Source: Zeimonas sp041678445 (GTDB lineage: Bacteria > Pseudomonadota > Gammaproteobacteria > Burkholderiales > Burkholderiaceae_E). From it: a stretch of 5,721 bases of DNA. The stretch covers positions 1-5,721 of the forward strand of contig JBAYOD010000208.1 of NCBI GenBank assembly GCA_041678445.1. Reading direction: 5' to 3'. The notes under the pieces were generated by a model. It made no database searches, was not told where the DNA came from, and saw nothing but the letters and a program-made list of their open reading frames with translations. The position numbers and the translations under genes were made by a program. This document shows, piece after piece, positions 1 through 4,680 of this stretch. How positions within the stretch are numbered: the first letter of the stretch is position 1; each line of letters starts with the position of its first letter.

Positions 1-1080
1 CAGGCACCAGCCCAGGGCCACGAATGGCCACAGCGTGGCCACCGCGCGCAGCAGTCCGTTCAGGTTCTCCCAGTGTCCCTGGTTCCAGACCGCGACCGAG
101 GACTGGAAGTAGACGTTCGGCGGTGCCAGGTTGTGCAGCACGATCGACAGCAGGAGCGCCGCGGCTGCGGCCAGCAGGCGCAGCCGCGGCGGCCACCAGA
201 CAGCGAGCGCCAGTGCGAGGGTGCCTGCGATCAGCCCGCCCTGCGTGCTCGCGTTCAGCCAGGCCAGCGCGTGCCGGTTGCCGAGCAGCGAAGCACTGGC
301 CAGCGATTCGGCCGCGGCGGCGGCCACGATGGGTGCCGCAATGGTGAGCAGCGGCGGGCCGCGCAGGGCTTCGCGGGCCAGCAGCCCGACTCCGAACACG
401 GTGGTGGCCACTGCGACGGCTTCGAACAAGGGTGCCTGTTCGGTCGACGGACGCAGCCGTTCGAGCAGGCCGGCGCCCTGCGGCCACAGCGTGGCCAGCA
501 GTGGCCCGATCTCGCCGGTTGCGAACGAGATCGGCTGCGGGTGTGCCTGGGCTGCCAGCCAGGCCAGCAGCATCAGGTTGCCGGTCAGCGCGCCGCCGTC
601 GAGTGATGTGCGCACGGGTTGCACCGGCGGCTTGCGCCGGGCCAGCCAGGCGCCGGCGATGCCGGCCAGCGCGGCGCCGATCGCAGCGCCTGCCGTGTTG
701 GCGATGACATCGGAGAGTGCCGGGATCCGGCCCGGCAGGAAGTTCTGCAGGGTTTCAAGGGCGCCGGACAGGGCAGCGCCCGATGCGGTGGCGGCGATCA
801 TCGCGGCAGCACGCGGCCGGCCGCGGCCGATCAGGGCGGCGGCGAGCAGGCCGACCGGCAGGTAGCCGGCGAAGTTCAGGCCGACGTCCTGCCAGGTCCA
901 GTAGCGCGGCCAGCCGTCGAGCAGGAAGGCCAGCGGCGCGACCGTCGGCGTGCGCCAGTTGGACCACGGGTACAGGGTCGTGTAGACGATCACCGCTACC
1001 CAGCCGAGCAGGCAGGCGCCAAGCGCGATGCCGGCGCCGGCATCGGGTGAGAAGGGGCGGGCGGGGGTGCTGCGAGCCAT
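1..1080 (-). CDS. VanZ-family integral membrane protein (C-terminus cut by window edge)
   Basis: Reading the minus strand from the ATG at 1080 gives 360 codons with no stop before the window edge. The protein is strongly hydrophobic, with several membrane segments: about residues 17-37, 68-85, 92-108, 127-146, 221-236, 244-260, 281-296 and 301-316. Near residues 109-136 lies the VanZ signature: ETLQNFLPGRIP, then a D, an N three to four residues further on, and a G-rich helix (SDVIANTAGAAIGAAL). Before it comes LYPWSNWR and WPRYWTWQDVGLNFAGYLPVG, a pattern I recall from proteobacterial VanZ-like proteins of about 370-390 residues, so only a short C-terminal piece is probably missing. VanZ gives low-level teicoplanin resistance in enterococci; the role of proteobacterial members is not known, and resistance should not be assumed. 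No Shine-Dalgarno is visible before the ATG, but no other start precedes the first membrane segment. The gene is divergent from the biotin ligase gene. Confidence 0.88.
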   Translation of the reverse strand, partial: MARSTPARPFSPDAGAGIALGACLLGWVAVIVYTTLYPWSNWRTPTVAPLAFLLDGWPRYWTWQDVGLNFAGYLPVGLLAAALIGRGRPRAAAMIAATASGAALSGALETLQNFLPGRIPALSDVIANTAGAAIGAALAGIAGAWLARRKPPVQPVRTSLDGGALTGNLMLLAWLAAQAHPQPISFATGEIGPLLATLWPQGAGLLERLRPSTEQAPLFEAVAVATTVFGVGLLAREALRGPPLLTIAAPIVAAAAAESLASASLLGNRHALAWLNASTQGGLIAGTLALALAVWWPPRLRLLAAAAALLLSIVLHNLAPPNVYFQSSVAVWNQGHWENLNGLLRAVATLWPFVALGWCL

Positions 1081-1093
1081 GAACCGGGCAGGA

Positions 1094-1099
1094 TATGAT
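1094..1099 (+). promoter_or_regulatory. Candidate -10 box for the biotin ligase gene
   Basis: TATGAT matches five of six bases of the sigma-70 -10 consensus and is AT-rich in a very GC-rich setting. It ends 9 bases before the ATG at 1109, so transcription would begin only a few bases before that codon. No good -35 box is seen at the usual spacing (TGCGAG at 1071-1076 is poor). The box also argues against the ligase starts further upstream at 1028 and 1079, since both lie before it. Confidence 0.38.
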
Positions 1100-1108
1100 T
1101 CAACGGAC

Positions 1109-1951
1109 ATGGCTGCAATCGATATCGACAGTATCCGGACTGCCGCGGGTGAGGGCCTGCGGGTCACGCTCGTCGACCGGATCGAATCGACGAACCGGAC
1201 GCTGATGACAGCCCCCTTCGAGTCGCTGCCGGCGCCCCCGCATCTGCTGGTGGCGCAATGCCAGACCGCCGGGCGCGGTCGCCAGGGACGCAACTGGTTG
1301 ATGGAGCCGGGCCGCTCGGCGGCCTTCTCGGTGGCCGTCGAACGCCTTGCCGCCGGCGCGCGGCCGATGACCGGGCTGTCGATCGCGATCGGTGTCGCCC
1401 TGGCTGAAGTGCTGGCGACCCTGGCCGGGCCCGTCGAGCTGAAATGGCCGAACGACCTGCAGCGGGCCGGCCGCAAGCTCGGCGGCATCCTCATCGAGAG
1501 TCGGCGCAGCGTCGGTGCTGCGAGCATCGAGCGCTGCGTCATCGGTGTCGGCCTGAACCTGCTGGCGCCGCAGGCCACGGGCGATCTGATCGGCCAGCCG
1601 GCTGCCGGGCTGTTCGACGGTGACCGGCTGGCGGTGCCGGCCGGCGAGATCGTCGGCCGGGCGGCACGGGCCGTGCTCGCCGCAACCGAAGGCTTCGTGG
1701 CCGCCGGCCTGGCGCCGTTCGCCGATACCTGGCGGCGACTCGACGCCCTGCAGGGGCGCGAGATCGAGGTGCTGGCCGGCGGGCGGGTCGAGGCCCGCGG
1801 CGTGGCTCAGGGCATCGATGGCGAGGGTGCGCTGCTGATCGACACACCGGCCGGGCGGTTGCCGGTGCGCTGGGGCGAGGTGTCGGTGCGTCCGTTCGAG
1901 CGTCTCGCGTCGGCGGGTGGCCAGGCCGGCGGCGCGGTCGGGAGCGGGTGA
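1109..1951 (+). CDS. birA: Biotin--[acetyl-CoA carboxylase] ligase, monofunctional BirA without DNA-binding domain
   Basis: The enzyme activates biotin with ATP to biotinyl-5'-AMP and transfers it to the lysine of biotin carboxyl carrier protein, in the cytoplasm. With the ATG at 1109 the protein has 280 residues. Visible family motifs are STN at 27-29, the biotinyl-AMP loop GRGRQGRNW at 55-63, KWPND at 112-116, RKLGGILIES at 122-131 with the lysine matching the catalytic one of E. coli BirA, and IGVGLNL at 145-151. Residues about 215-261 fit the small SH3-like C-terminal domain. The N-terminal helix-turn-helix of E. coli BirA is absent, so this form should not repress the biotin operon. In-frame ATGs at 1028 and 1079 would lie inside or overlap the divergent VanZ gene; the start at 1109 places the first catalytic-domain strand right after the N-terminus. 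There is no clear Shine-Dalgarno. The last 15 residues are a glycine/alanine-rich tail. The next gene follows with a one-base overlap. Confidence 0.93.
   Translation: MAAIDIDSIRTAAGEGLRVTLVDRIESTNRTLMTAPFESLPAPPHLLVAQCQTAGRGRQGRNWLMEPGRSAAFSVAVERLAAGARPMTGLSIAIGVALAEVLATLAGPVELKWPNDLQRAGRKLGGILIESRRSVGAASIERCVIGVGLNLLAPQATGDLIGQPAAGLFDGDRLAVPAGEIVGRAARAVLAATEGFVAAGLAPFADTWRRLDALQGREIEVLAGGRVEARGVAQGIDGEGALLIDTPAGRLPVRWGEVSVRPFERLASAGGQAGGAVGSG
1941..1944 (+). promoter_or_regulatory. Ribosome binding site deciding the SPOR-gene start
   Basis: GGAG lies inside the last codons of the ligase gene, six bases before the ATG at 1951. The spacing is standard for that ATG and short for the alternative GTG at 1948, which favours the ATG. 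Confidence 0.55.
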
Positions 1952-2550
1952 TGCGCTGGATTCTGGTGGCGCTGGTGGTGGCCAATCTGGCGCTGTTCAC
2001 CGTCTGGCAAACCGGAGGCGAGCGGGCCGCCGCAGTCACCGAGCAGAATCCCGAGCGGATCCGGGTGGTGCCGATCGAACGTCTCGGGATGCCCGGCGCG
2101 GCCGTGGTGCCGGCCAGCGCATGCCGGATCTTCGTTGCGGCCTCGGACGACCAGGCCCGGGCCTTGCGCGCTGCGCTGGCAGGATCGTCGGCCGAAGTCT
2201 CGGTGCAGGCGCCCGGGCCGTCGACCGGCCATCTGGTCTATCTGCCGCCGGCACCGAATCATGCGGAGGCGCAGCGGCGGGTCGCCGCGCTGCGTCAGGC
2301 CGGCTTCGATGATGCCTTTCCGCTGCCCGACGGAAGCCTGCGTCACGGCGTGTCGCTGGGCCTGTTTGCCCGCGAGGCCGGGGCGCGCGAAATGGCCGCC
2401 CGGGTGACGGCGCTCGGCTACGAAGTGCGCATCGCTCCCCGGCCGGCCGGTGAATGGCGGCTGACGGCTCACTGGCCGCGCGGATCCGGGGTCGAGCGGG
2501 GCGTTGCGGCCGCCGCTGCGCTCGCTGCCCGGGCGCTGGACTGTCCCTGA
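1951..2550 (+). CDS. SPOR-domain-like single-pass membrane protein
   Basis: This is a 199-residue protein. Residues 1-20 form one hydrophobic segment (MRWILVALVVANLALFTVWQ), so it should be anchored in the inner membrane with the rest in the periplasm. Residues about 94-163 look like a SPOR domain: HLVYLPPAPNHAEAQRRVAAL, then a G-F-D-D turn, then HGVSLGLFAREAGAREMAAR and a final GYEVRI strand. SPOR domains bind peptidoglycan stripped of stem peptides at division sites; whether this divergent copy does is not shown. A SPOR protein of this kind is usual next to birA in betaproteobacteria. The ATG at 1951 is preceded by GGAG at 1941-1944 with six bases between. A GTG at 1948 is in frame and would add one residue. 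The ATG shares its A with the ligase stop codon, so the two genes are translationally coupled. The C-terminal 30 residues are alanine-rich with no known motif. Confidence 0.8.
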   Translation: MRWILVALVVANLALFTVWQTGGERAAAVTEQNPERIRVVPIERLGMPGAAVVPASACRIFVAASDDQARALRAALAGSSAEVSVQAPGPSTGHLVYLPPAPNHAEAQRRVAALRQAGFDDAFPLPDGSLRHGVSLGLFAREAGAREMAARVTALGYEVRIAPRPAGEWRLTAHWPRGSGVERGVAAAAALAARALDCP

Positions 2551-2579
2551 GCCGCGGCGCCGCCTGAGCCGCAGCGCCG
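2546..2579. repeat. 17-bp tandem direct repeat, two copies
   Basis: CCTGAGCCGCRGCGCCG occurs at 2546-2562 and again directly after at 2563-2579, 16 of 17 bases identical. The first copy contains the TGA stop of the SPOR-domain gene, so the second copy repeats that stop. It looks like a simple slippage duplication at the gene end. Confidence 0.75.
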
Positions 2580-2634
2580 ATACCGTGCCGAAGCCGGTCT
2601 GATGCAGAGCCGATGCCCGGCCGAAGCCGACCTG
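2576..2634. repeat. Imperfect 26-bp direct repeat in the convergent gap
   Basis: The stretches 2576-2601 and 2609-2634 match at 21 of 26 bases and share the core GCCGAAGCCG. They lie 33 bases apart and fill most of the gap between the convergent SPOR and YegP-like genes. No strong hairpin followed by a T-run is seen, so a classical terminator for either gene is not evident here. Confidence 0.5.
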
Positions 2635-2648
2635 GCACCGGTGGGCGA

Positions 2649-2990
2649 TCAGCCCGAAGCGGTATTGTCCTCGAACTTGGCATCGGGCGCGTTGTTGCGC
2701 ACCGACTCGATACCGTTGTCGCGGGCCCGTTCGGACGAATACATCTCGCTCATGCCGATGATCTGGCCGCCGGCCGAAGTCAGCGAGAAATACGGCTCAC
2801 CGCGCTTGGACAGCGACTTCTCGAAGCGCGCGGCATCGGCTGCGCTGGTGCGCACCGCCTCGATGGCGCTCTCGGCATCGGCGCGCTCCGCGTGCATCTG
2901 GCTTTGCAGGATGACCTCGCCGTTGCGGGCCTTGAGAACGAAGTGGAACTTGTCGTTACTGGTCTTGCTGAGCACGAACTTGCCGGCCAT
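2649..2990 (-). CDS. YegP-like protein, two DUF1508 repeats
   Basis: The 113-residue protein consists of two copies of the DUF1508 (YegP) unit. Repeat one is about residues 3-50 (GKFVLSKTSNDKFHFVLKA, then NGEVILQSQMH, then AESAIEAVRTSA). Repeat two is about 54-105 (YFSLTSAGGQIIGMSEMY, then DNGIESVRNNAP). Size and layout equal those of E. coli YegP, a small soluble protein whose biochemical role is unknown, so none is assigned. The start was placed at 2990 because GAGGAG (2997-3002) stands six bases before that ATG; an in-frame GTG at 3011 would add seven residues and put the Shine-Dalgarno inside the gene. A sigma-70-like promoter lies just upstream, so it can be transcribed apart from rfaE2. 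There is no cysteine in the protein. The stop faces the SPOR gene across a 98-bp gap. Confidence 0.92.
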   Translation of the reverse strand: MAGKFVLSKTSNDKFHFVLKARNGEVILQSQMHAERADAESAIEAVRTSAADAARFEKSLSKRGEPYFSLTSAGGQIIGMSEMYSSERARDNGIESVRNNAPDAKFEDNTASG

Positions 2991-2996
2991 TGGGGT

Positions 2997-3002
2997 CTCC
3001 TC
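2997..3002 (-). promoter_or_regulatory. Ribosome binding site of the YegP-like gene
   Basis: On the minus strand this reads GAGGAG, six bases before the ATG at 2990. It is the strongest Shine-Dalgarno in the window and fixes the start, excluding the in-frame GTG at 3011. Confidence 0.75.
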
Positions 3003-3029
3003 GGTGGTCACGGGCTTGATTCCGGCCAG

Positions 3030-3058
3030 AGCGTAGCAAAGCGCGTGGACTTCGCCAA
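3030..3058 (-). promoter_or_regulatory. Sigma-70-like promoter of the YegP-like gene
   Basis: On the minus strand a -35 box TTGGCG (3053-3058, four of six consensus bases) is followed by exactly 17 bases and a -10 box TACGCT (3030-3035), a form common in GC-rich proteobacteria. The predicted transcript starts near 3023 and has a leader of about 33 bases holding the GAGGAG ribosome binding site. The promoter lies in the 114-bp gap after rfaE2. Confidence 0.55.
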
Positions 3059-3059
3059 T

Positions 3060-3072
3060 GCCCGGGACGGGC
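3060..3072 (-). other. Small GC hairpin after rfaE2
   Basis: A perfect five-base inverted repeat (GCCCG, three-base loop, CGGGC) lies about 33 bases past the rfaE2 stop and just before the YegP-like promoter. It could end or slow rfaE2 transcription, but no T-run follows, so it is not called a terminator. An overlapping alternative pairing with the neighbouring CGGGC is possible. Confidence 0.3.
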
Positions 3073-3104
3073 CGCCCGCTCCGGTCGATTCGGGTCAGCC
3101 CCCG

Positions 3105-3605
3105 TCAACCCCGATCGTGCGCCCGGATCCGTTCGAGCAGCCCAGTGGTCGATCGCTCGAAGCGAAACGGAATCGAGTGCACGCTGCCTCCCCACTGCCG
3201 GACCTCGCTGGCGCCGACGATCTGCGCAACCGGCCAGTCGCCGCCCTTGACGAGGACATCCGGACGGGTCGCGAGGATCAGCGCCAGCGGGGTATCGTCC
3301 TCGAACCAGCTGACCAGCGAGACCGATTCCAGGGCGGCGATCAGGGCCAGGCGGTCGGCCAGTGGGTTGACGGGGCGCTCCTCCCCCTTGCCCAGCCGGC
3401 GCACTGAAGCGTCGCTGTTGAGCGCGACCAGCAGCGTGGCGCCCAGCGCGCGCGCCTGCGCCAGATAGCTGGCATGGCCGCGGTGCAGGATGTCGAAGAC
3501 GCCGTTCGTGAAGACGAGGGGGCGCGGCTGCGCGGCCACGGCGTCGGCGAGCCGCTCGGGCGGCACGATCTTGCGTTCGAAGGCCGCGGCAGGATGTTCG
3601 GGCAT
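3105..3605 (-). CDS. rfaE2: D-glycero-beta-D-manno-heptose 1-phosphate adenylyltransferase (RfaE2/HldC)
   Basis: The 166-residue protein matches the C-terminal half of E. coli HldE as a stand-alone enzyme. It transfers AMP from ATP to heptose 1-phosphate, giving ADP-D-glycero-beta-D-manno-heptose for the lipopolysaccharide inner core, in the cytoplasm. Nucleotidyltransferase motifs are clear: FTNGVFDILHRGHASYL at 32-48 with the HxGH signature at 41-44, ALNSDASVRRLGKG at 61-74, RPVNPLADR at 77-85, VLVKGGDW at 117-124, and the C-terminal STTGLLERI. The length is normal for the split form, which implies a separate heptokinase (rfaE1) elsewhere in the genome. The ATG at 3605 is the natural start for the family's N-terminus; no Shine-Dalgarno precedes it, but a -10-like TAGAAT does. 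It is divergent from the MerR-type regulator gene across 130 bp. Confidence 0.95.
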   Translation of the reverse strand: MPEHPAAAFERKIVPPERLADAVAAQPRPLVFTNGVFDILHRGHASYLAQARALGATLLVALNSDASVRRLGKGEERPVNPLADRLALIAALESVSLVSWFEDDTPLALILATRPDVLVKGGDWPVAQIVGASEVRQWGGSVHSIPFRFERSTTGLLERIRAHDRG

Positions 3606-3611
3606 GGCGGA

Positions 3612-3617
3612 ATTCTA
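3612..3617 (-). promoter_or_regulatory. Candidate -10 box for rfaE2
   Basis: On the minus strand TAGAAT matches five of six bases of the -10 consensus, only six bases before the rfaE2 ATG. No convincing -35 box lies 16-18 bases upstream. If used, it would give a transcript with almost no leader. Confidence 0.3.
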
Positions 3618-3641
3618 GGGCAAAGCCGGCCCGGCGCTTCC

Positions 3642-3662
3642 CACCCTGGATCCCGGAGGGTG
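3642..3662. repeat. Inverted repeat in the rfaE2/merR-type divergent region
   Basis: CACCCT, nine bases, then AGGGTG form a perfect six-base inverted repeat upstream of the regulator promoter. It could be an operator half-site pair or a weak hairpin; no family-specific operator is recognised in it. Confidence 0.35.
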
Positions 3663-3687
3663 CATGATGTCCTTCGTCGGGGCCTGT

Positions 3688-3701
3688 CTACTTCGTAGAA
3701 T
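3688..3701 (+). promoter_or_regulatory. -10 box of the MerR-type gene overlapped by a short dyad
   Basis: TAGAAT at 3696-3701 fits a -10 box, with a predicted transcript start near 3708 and a leader of about 28 bases to the ATG at 3736. A perfect dyad CTAC-TTC-GTAG (3688-3698) overlaps it. MerR-family proteins bind dyads inside promoters, so this is a candidate self-regulation site. The -35 region (TTCGTC, 3673-3678) is weak. Confidence 0.4.
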
Positions 3702-3722
3702 GGGGGCCGGATTGCAGCAAGC

Positions 3723-3729
3723 AGGTGAG
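3723..3729 (+). promoter_or_regulatory. Ribosome binding site deciding the MerR-type start
   Basis: AGGTGAG ends six bases before the ATG at 3736. A competing GGAGGG at 3655-3660 stands six bases before an in-frame ATG at 3667, so the choice is not closed. The candidate -10 box between them favours 3736. Confidence 0.5.
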
Positions 3730-3735
3730 CTGTCG

Positions 3736-4680
3736 ATGGTAAGCAAGGAGCCGGGAGCTGTCGGACGCGATGATGCAGGGGGGCGTGGCCTGCTCGGCAT
3801 CGCGGCGGTCGAGCGCGACACCGGCTTGTCCAAGGACACCCTGCGTGTCTGGGAACGGCGCTACGACTTCCCGCGGCCGCAGCGCGACGCGCTGGGCGAG
3901 CGGGCCTATTCGATTGCCGAGGTCGAGAAGCTGCGGCTGGTGCGCAGGCTGCTCGATGCCGGTCACCGACCGGGTCGGATCGTTCGCCAGCCGATCGAGG
4001 CCTTGCGGGAACTGGTCGGCCAGGCGCTTGCCGGACGTTCGCTGCCGCCGCTCGACGAAGAGCAGGCACGCGAGCTGGACGGCTGGGTCGGCCTGGTGCG
4101 CGCCCACGAAGTCGAGCGCCTGCGCCAGGCCCTGTCCCGGGCAGCGCAGCGCCTCGGCCTCGGGCGCTTCATCATCGAGCGGGCGGCACCGCTCGACGCG
4201 CTGGTCGACGAAGCCGGGCTGCGTGGCGAGATCGAAGTCGGTGCCGAGCACCTGTATGTCGAAGCCTTGAAAGGAGTGCTGCGCAGCGCGGTCGCGAAGT
4301 TCCCGGCCCGCCAGGGATCGCCGCGCGTGCTGCTGGCGACTTTCCCGGGTGAATGGAAGGGGCAGGGTCTGCTGATGGCCGAAGCGCTGCTCGCCCTGGA
4401 CGGCTGTCACTGCGTGTCGATGGGCGTGCAGACGCCGTTGTCCGCCATTGTCGGGGCTGCCGGATCCCAGCGTGCCGAGGTCGTCGTCCTGACGTTCTCG
4501 GCCATGCTCAATGCGAACCGTGCCTTCGACGGCCTGGCCGAATTGCGCGGCCGCCTGGAATCCCGTGTGCAGATCTGGGCGGTCGGGTGCTGCCCCGGCC
4601 TGCAGCGTCGTCCGCCCGAGGGTGTCAGGGTCGTCGCCGGGCTGGCCGAACTGATGCGGCTCAGGATTCGTTGCGGGTGA
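3736..4680 (+). CDS. MerR-family regulator with degenerate cobalamin-binding-like domain (CarH/LitR type)
   Basis: With the ATG at 3736 the protein has 314 residues. Residues about 19-95 form a MerR winged helix-turn-helix (LLGIAAVERDTGLSKDTLRV, then WERRY and the wing GERAYSIAEVEKLRLVRRLL). Residues about 110-190 resemble the helical cap, and 196-305 the Rossmann-like cobalamin-binding domain (VLLATFPGEWKGQGLLMAE, then SMGVQTPLSAIV). CarH and LitR use adenosylcobalamin as a light sensor and repress carotenoid and related genes. Aligned by eye to CarH as I remember it, the EH pair of the cap is kept (171-172), but the capping tryptophan is glycine (161) and the cobalt-ligating histidine is lysine (208). 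B12 binding is thus doubtful and the signal unknown. All five cysteines are in the sensor half: 224, 226, 285, 286, 313. An in-frame start at 3664/3667 would add about 24 unusual residues. The gene overlaps the FIST gene tail to tail by 20 bp. Confidence 0.88.
   Translation: MVSKEPGAVGRDDAGGRGLLGIAAVERDTGLSKDTLRVWERRYDFPRPQRDALGERAYSIAEVEKLRLVRRLLDAGHRPGRIVRQPIEALRELVGQALAGRSLPPLDEEQARELDGWVGLVRAHEVERLRQALSRAAQRLGLGRFIIERAAPLDALVDEAGLRGEIEVGAEHLYVEALKGVLRSAVAKFPARQGSPRVLLATFPGEWKGQGLLMAEALLALDGCHCVSMGVQTPLSAIVGAAGSQRAEVVVLTFSAMLNANRAFDGLAELRGRLESRVQIWAVGCCPGLQRRPPEGVRVVAGLAELMRLRIRCG

Noticed and set aside
73..865. Long plus-strand open frames (73-606, 131-865)
   Set aside because: They are antisense to the VanZ-like gene, low in complexity and Arg/Gln- or Ala/Ser-rich, with no family resemblance; this is usual in very GC-rich DNA.
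1..1080. VanZ-like gene as a glycopeptide resistance determinant
   Set aside because: No other van genes are present, and VanZ-domain proteins are common in Gram-negative chromosomes without known resistance roles.
1028..1108. Longer N-terminus for the biotin ligase (starts at 1028 or 1079)
   Set aside because: It would overlap the divergent VanZ gene and lie before the only promoter-like box; the extra residues match nothing in the family.
2643..2655. GGGC-GATCA-GCCC hairpin as terminator
   Set aside because: The stem has only four base pairs, lacks a T-run and overlaps the stop of the YegP-like gene.
2613..3407. 264-codon plus-strand open frame
   Set aside because: It runs antisense across the YegP-like and rfaE2 genes and the promoter gap between them. 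Both minus-strand proteins are clearly recognised.
3664..3735. Earlier start for the MerR-type regulator (3664/3667)
   Set aside because: A fair Shine-Dalgarno is present, but the added residues are untypical of MerR N-termini and the -10 box at 3696-3701 would lie inside the gene. Kept as an alternative only.
3688..4410. 240-codon minus-strand open frame
   Set aside because: It is antisense to the MerR-type gene, with no recognisable domain, and crosses that gene's promoter.
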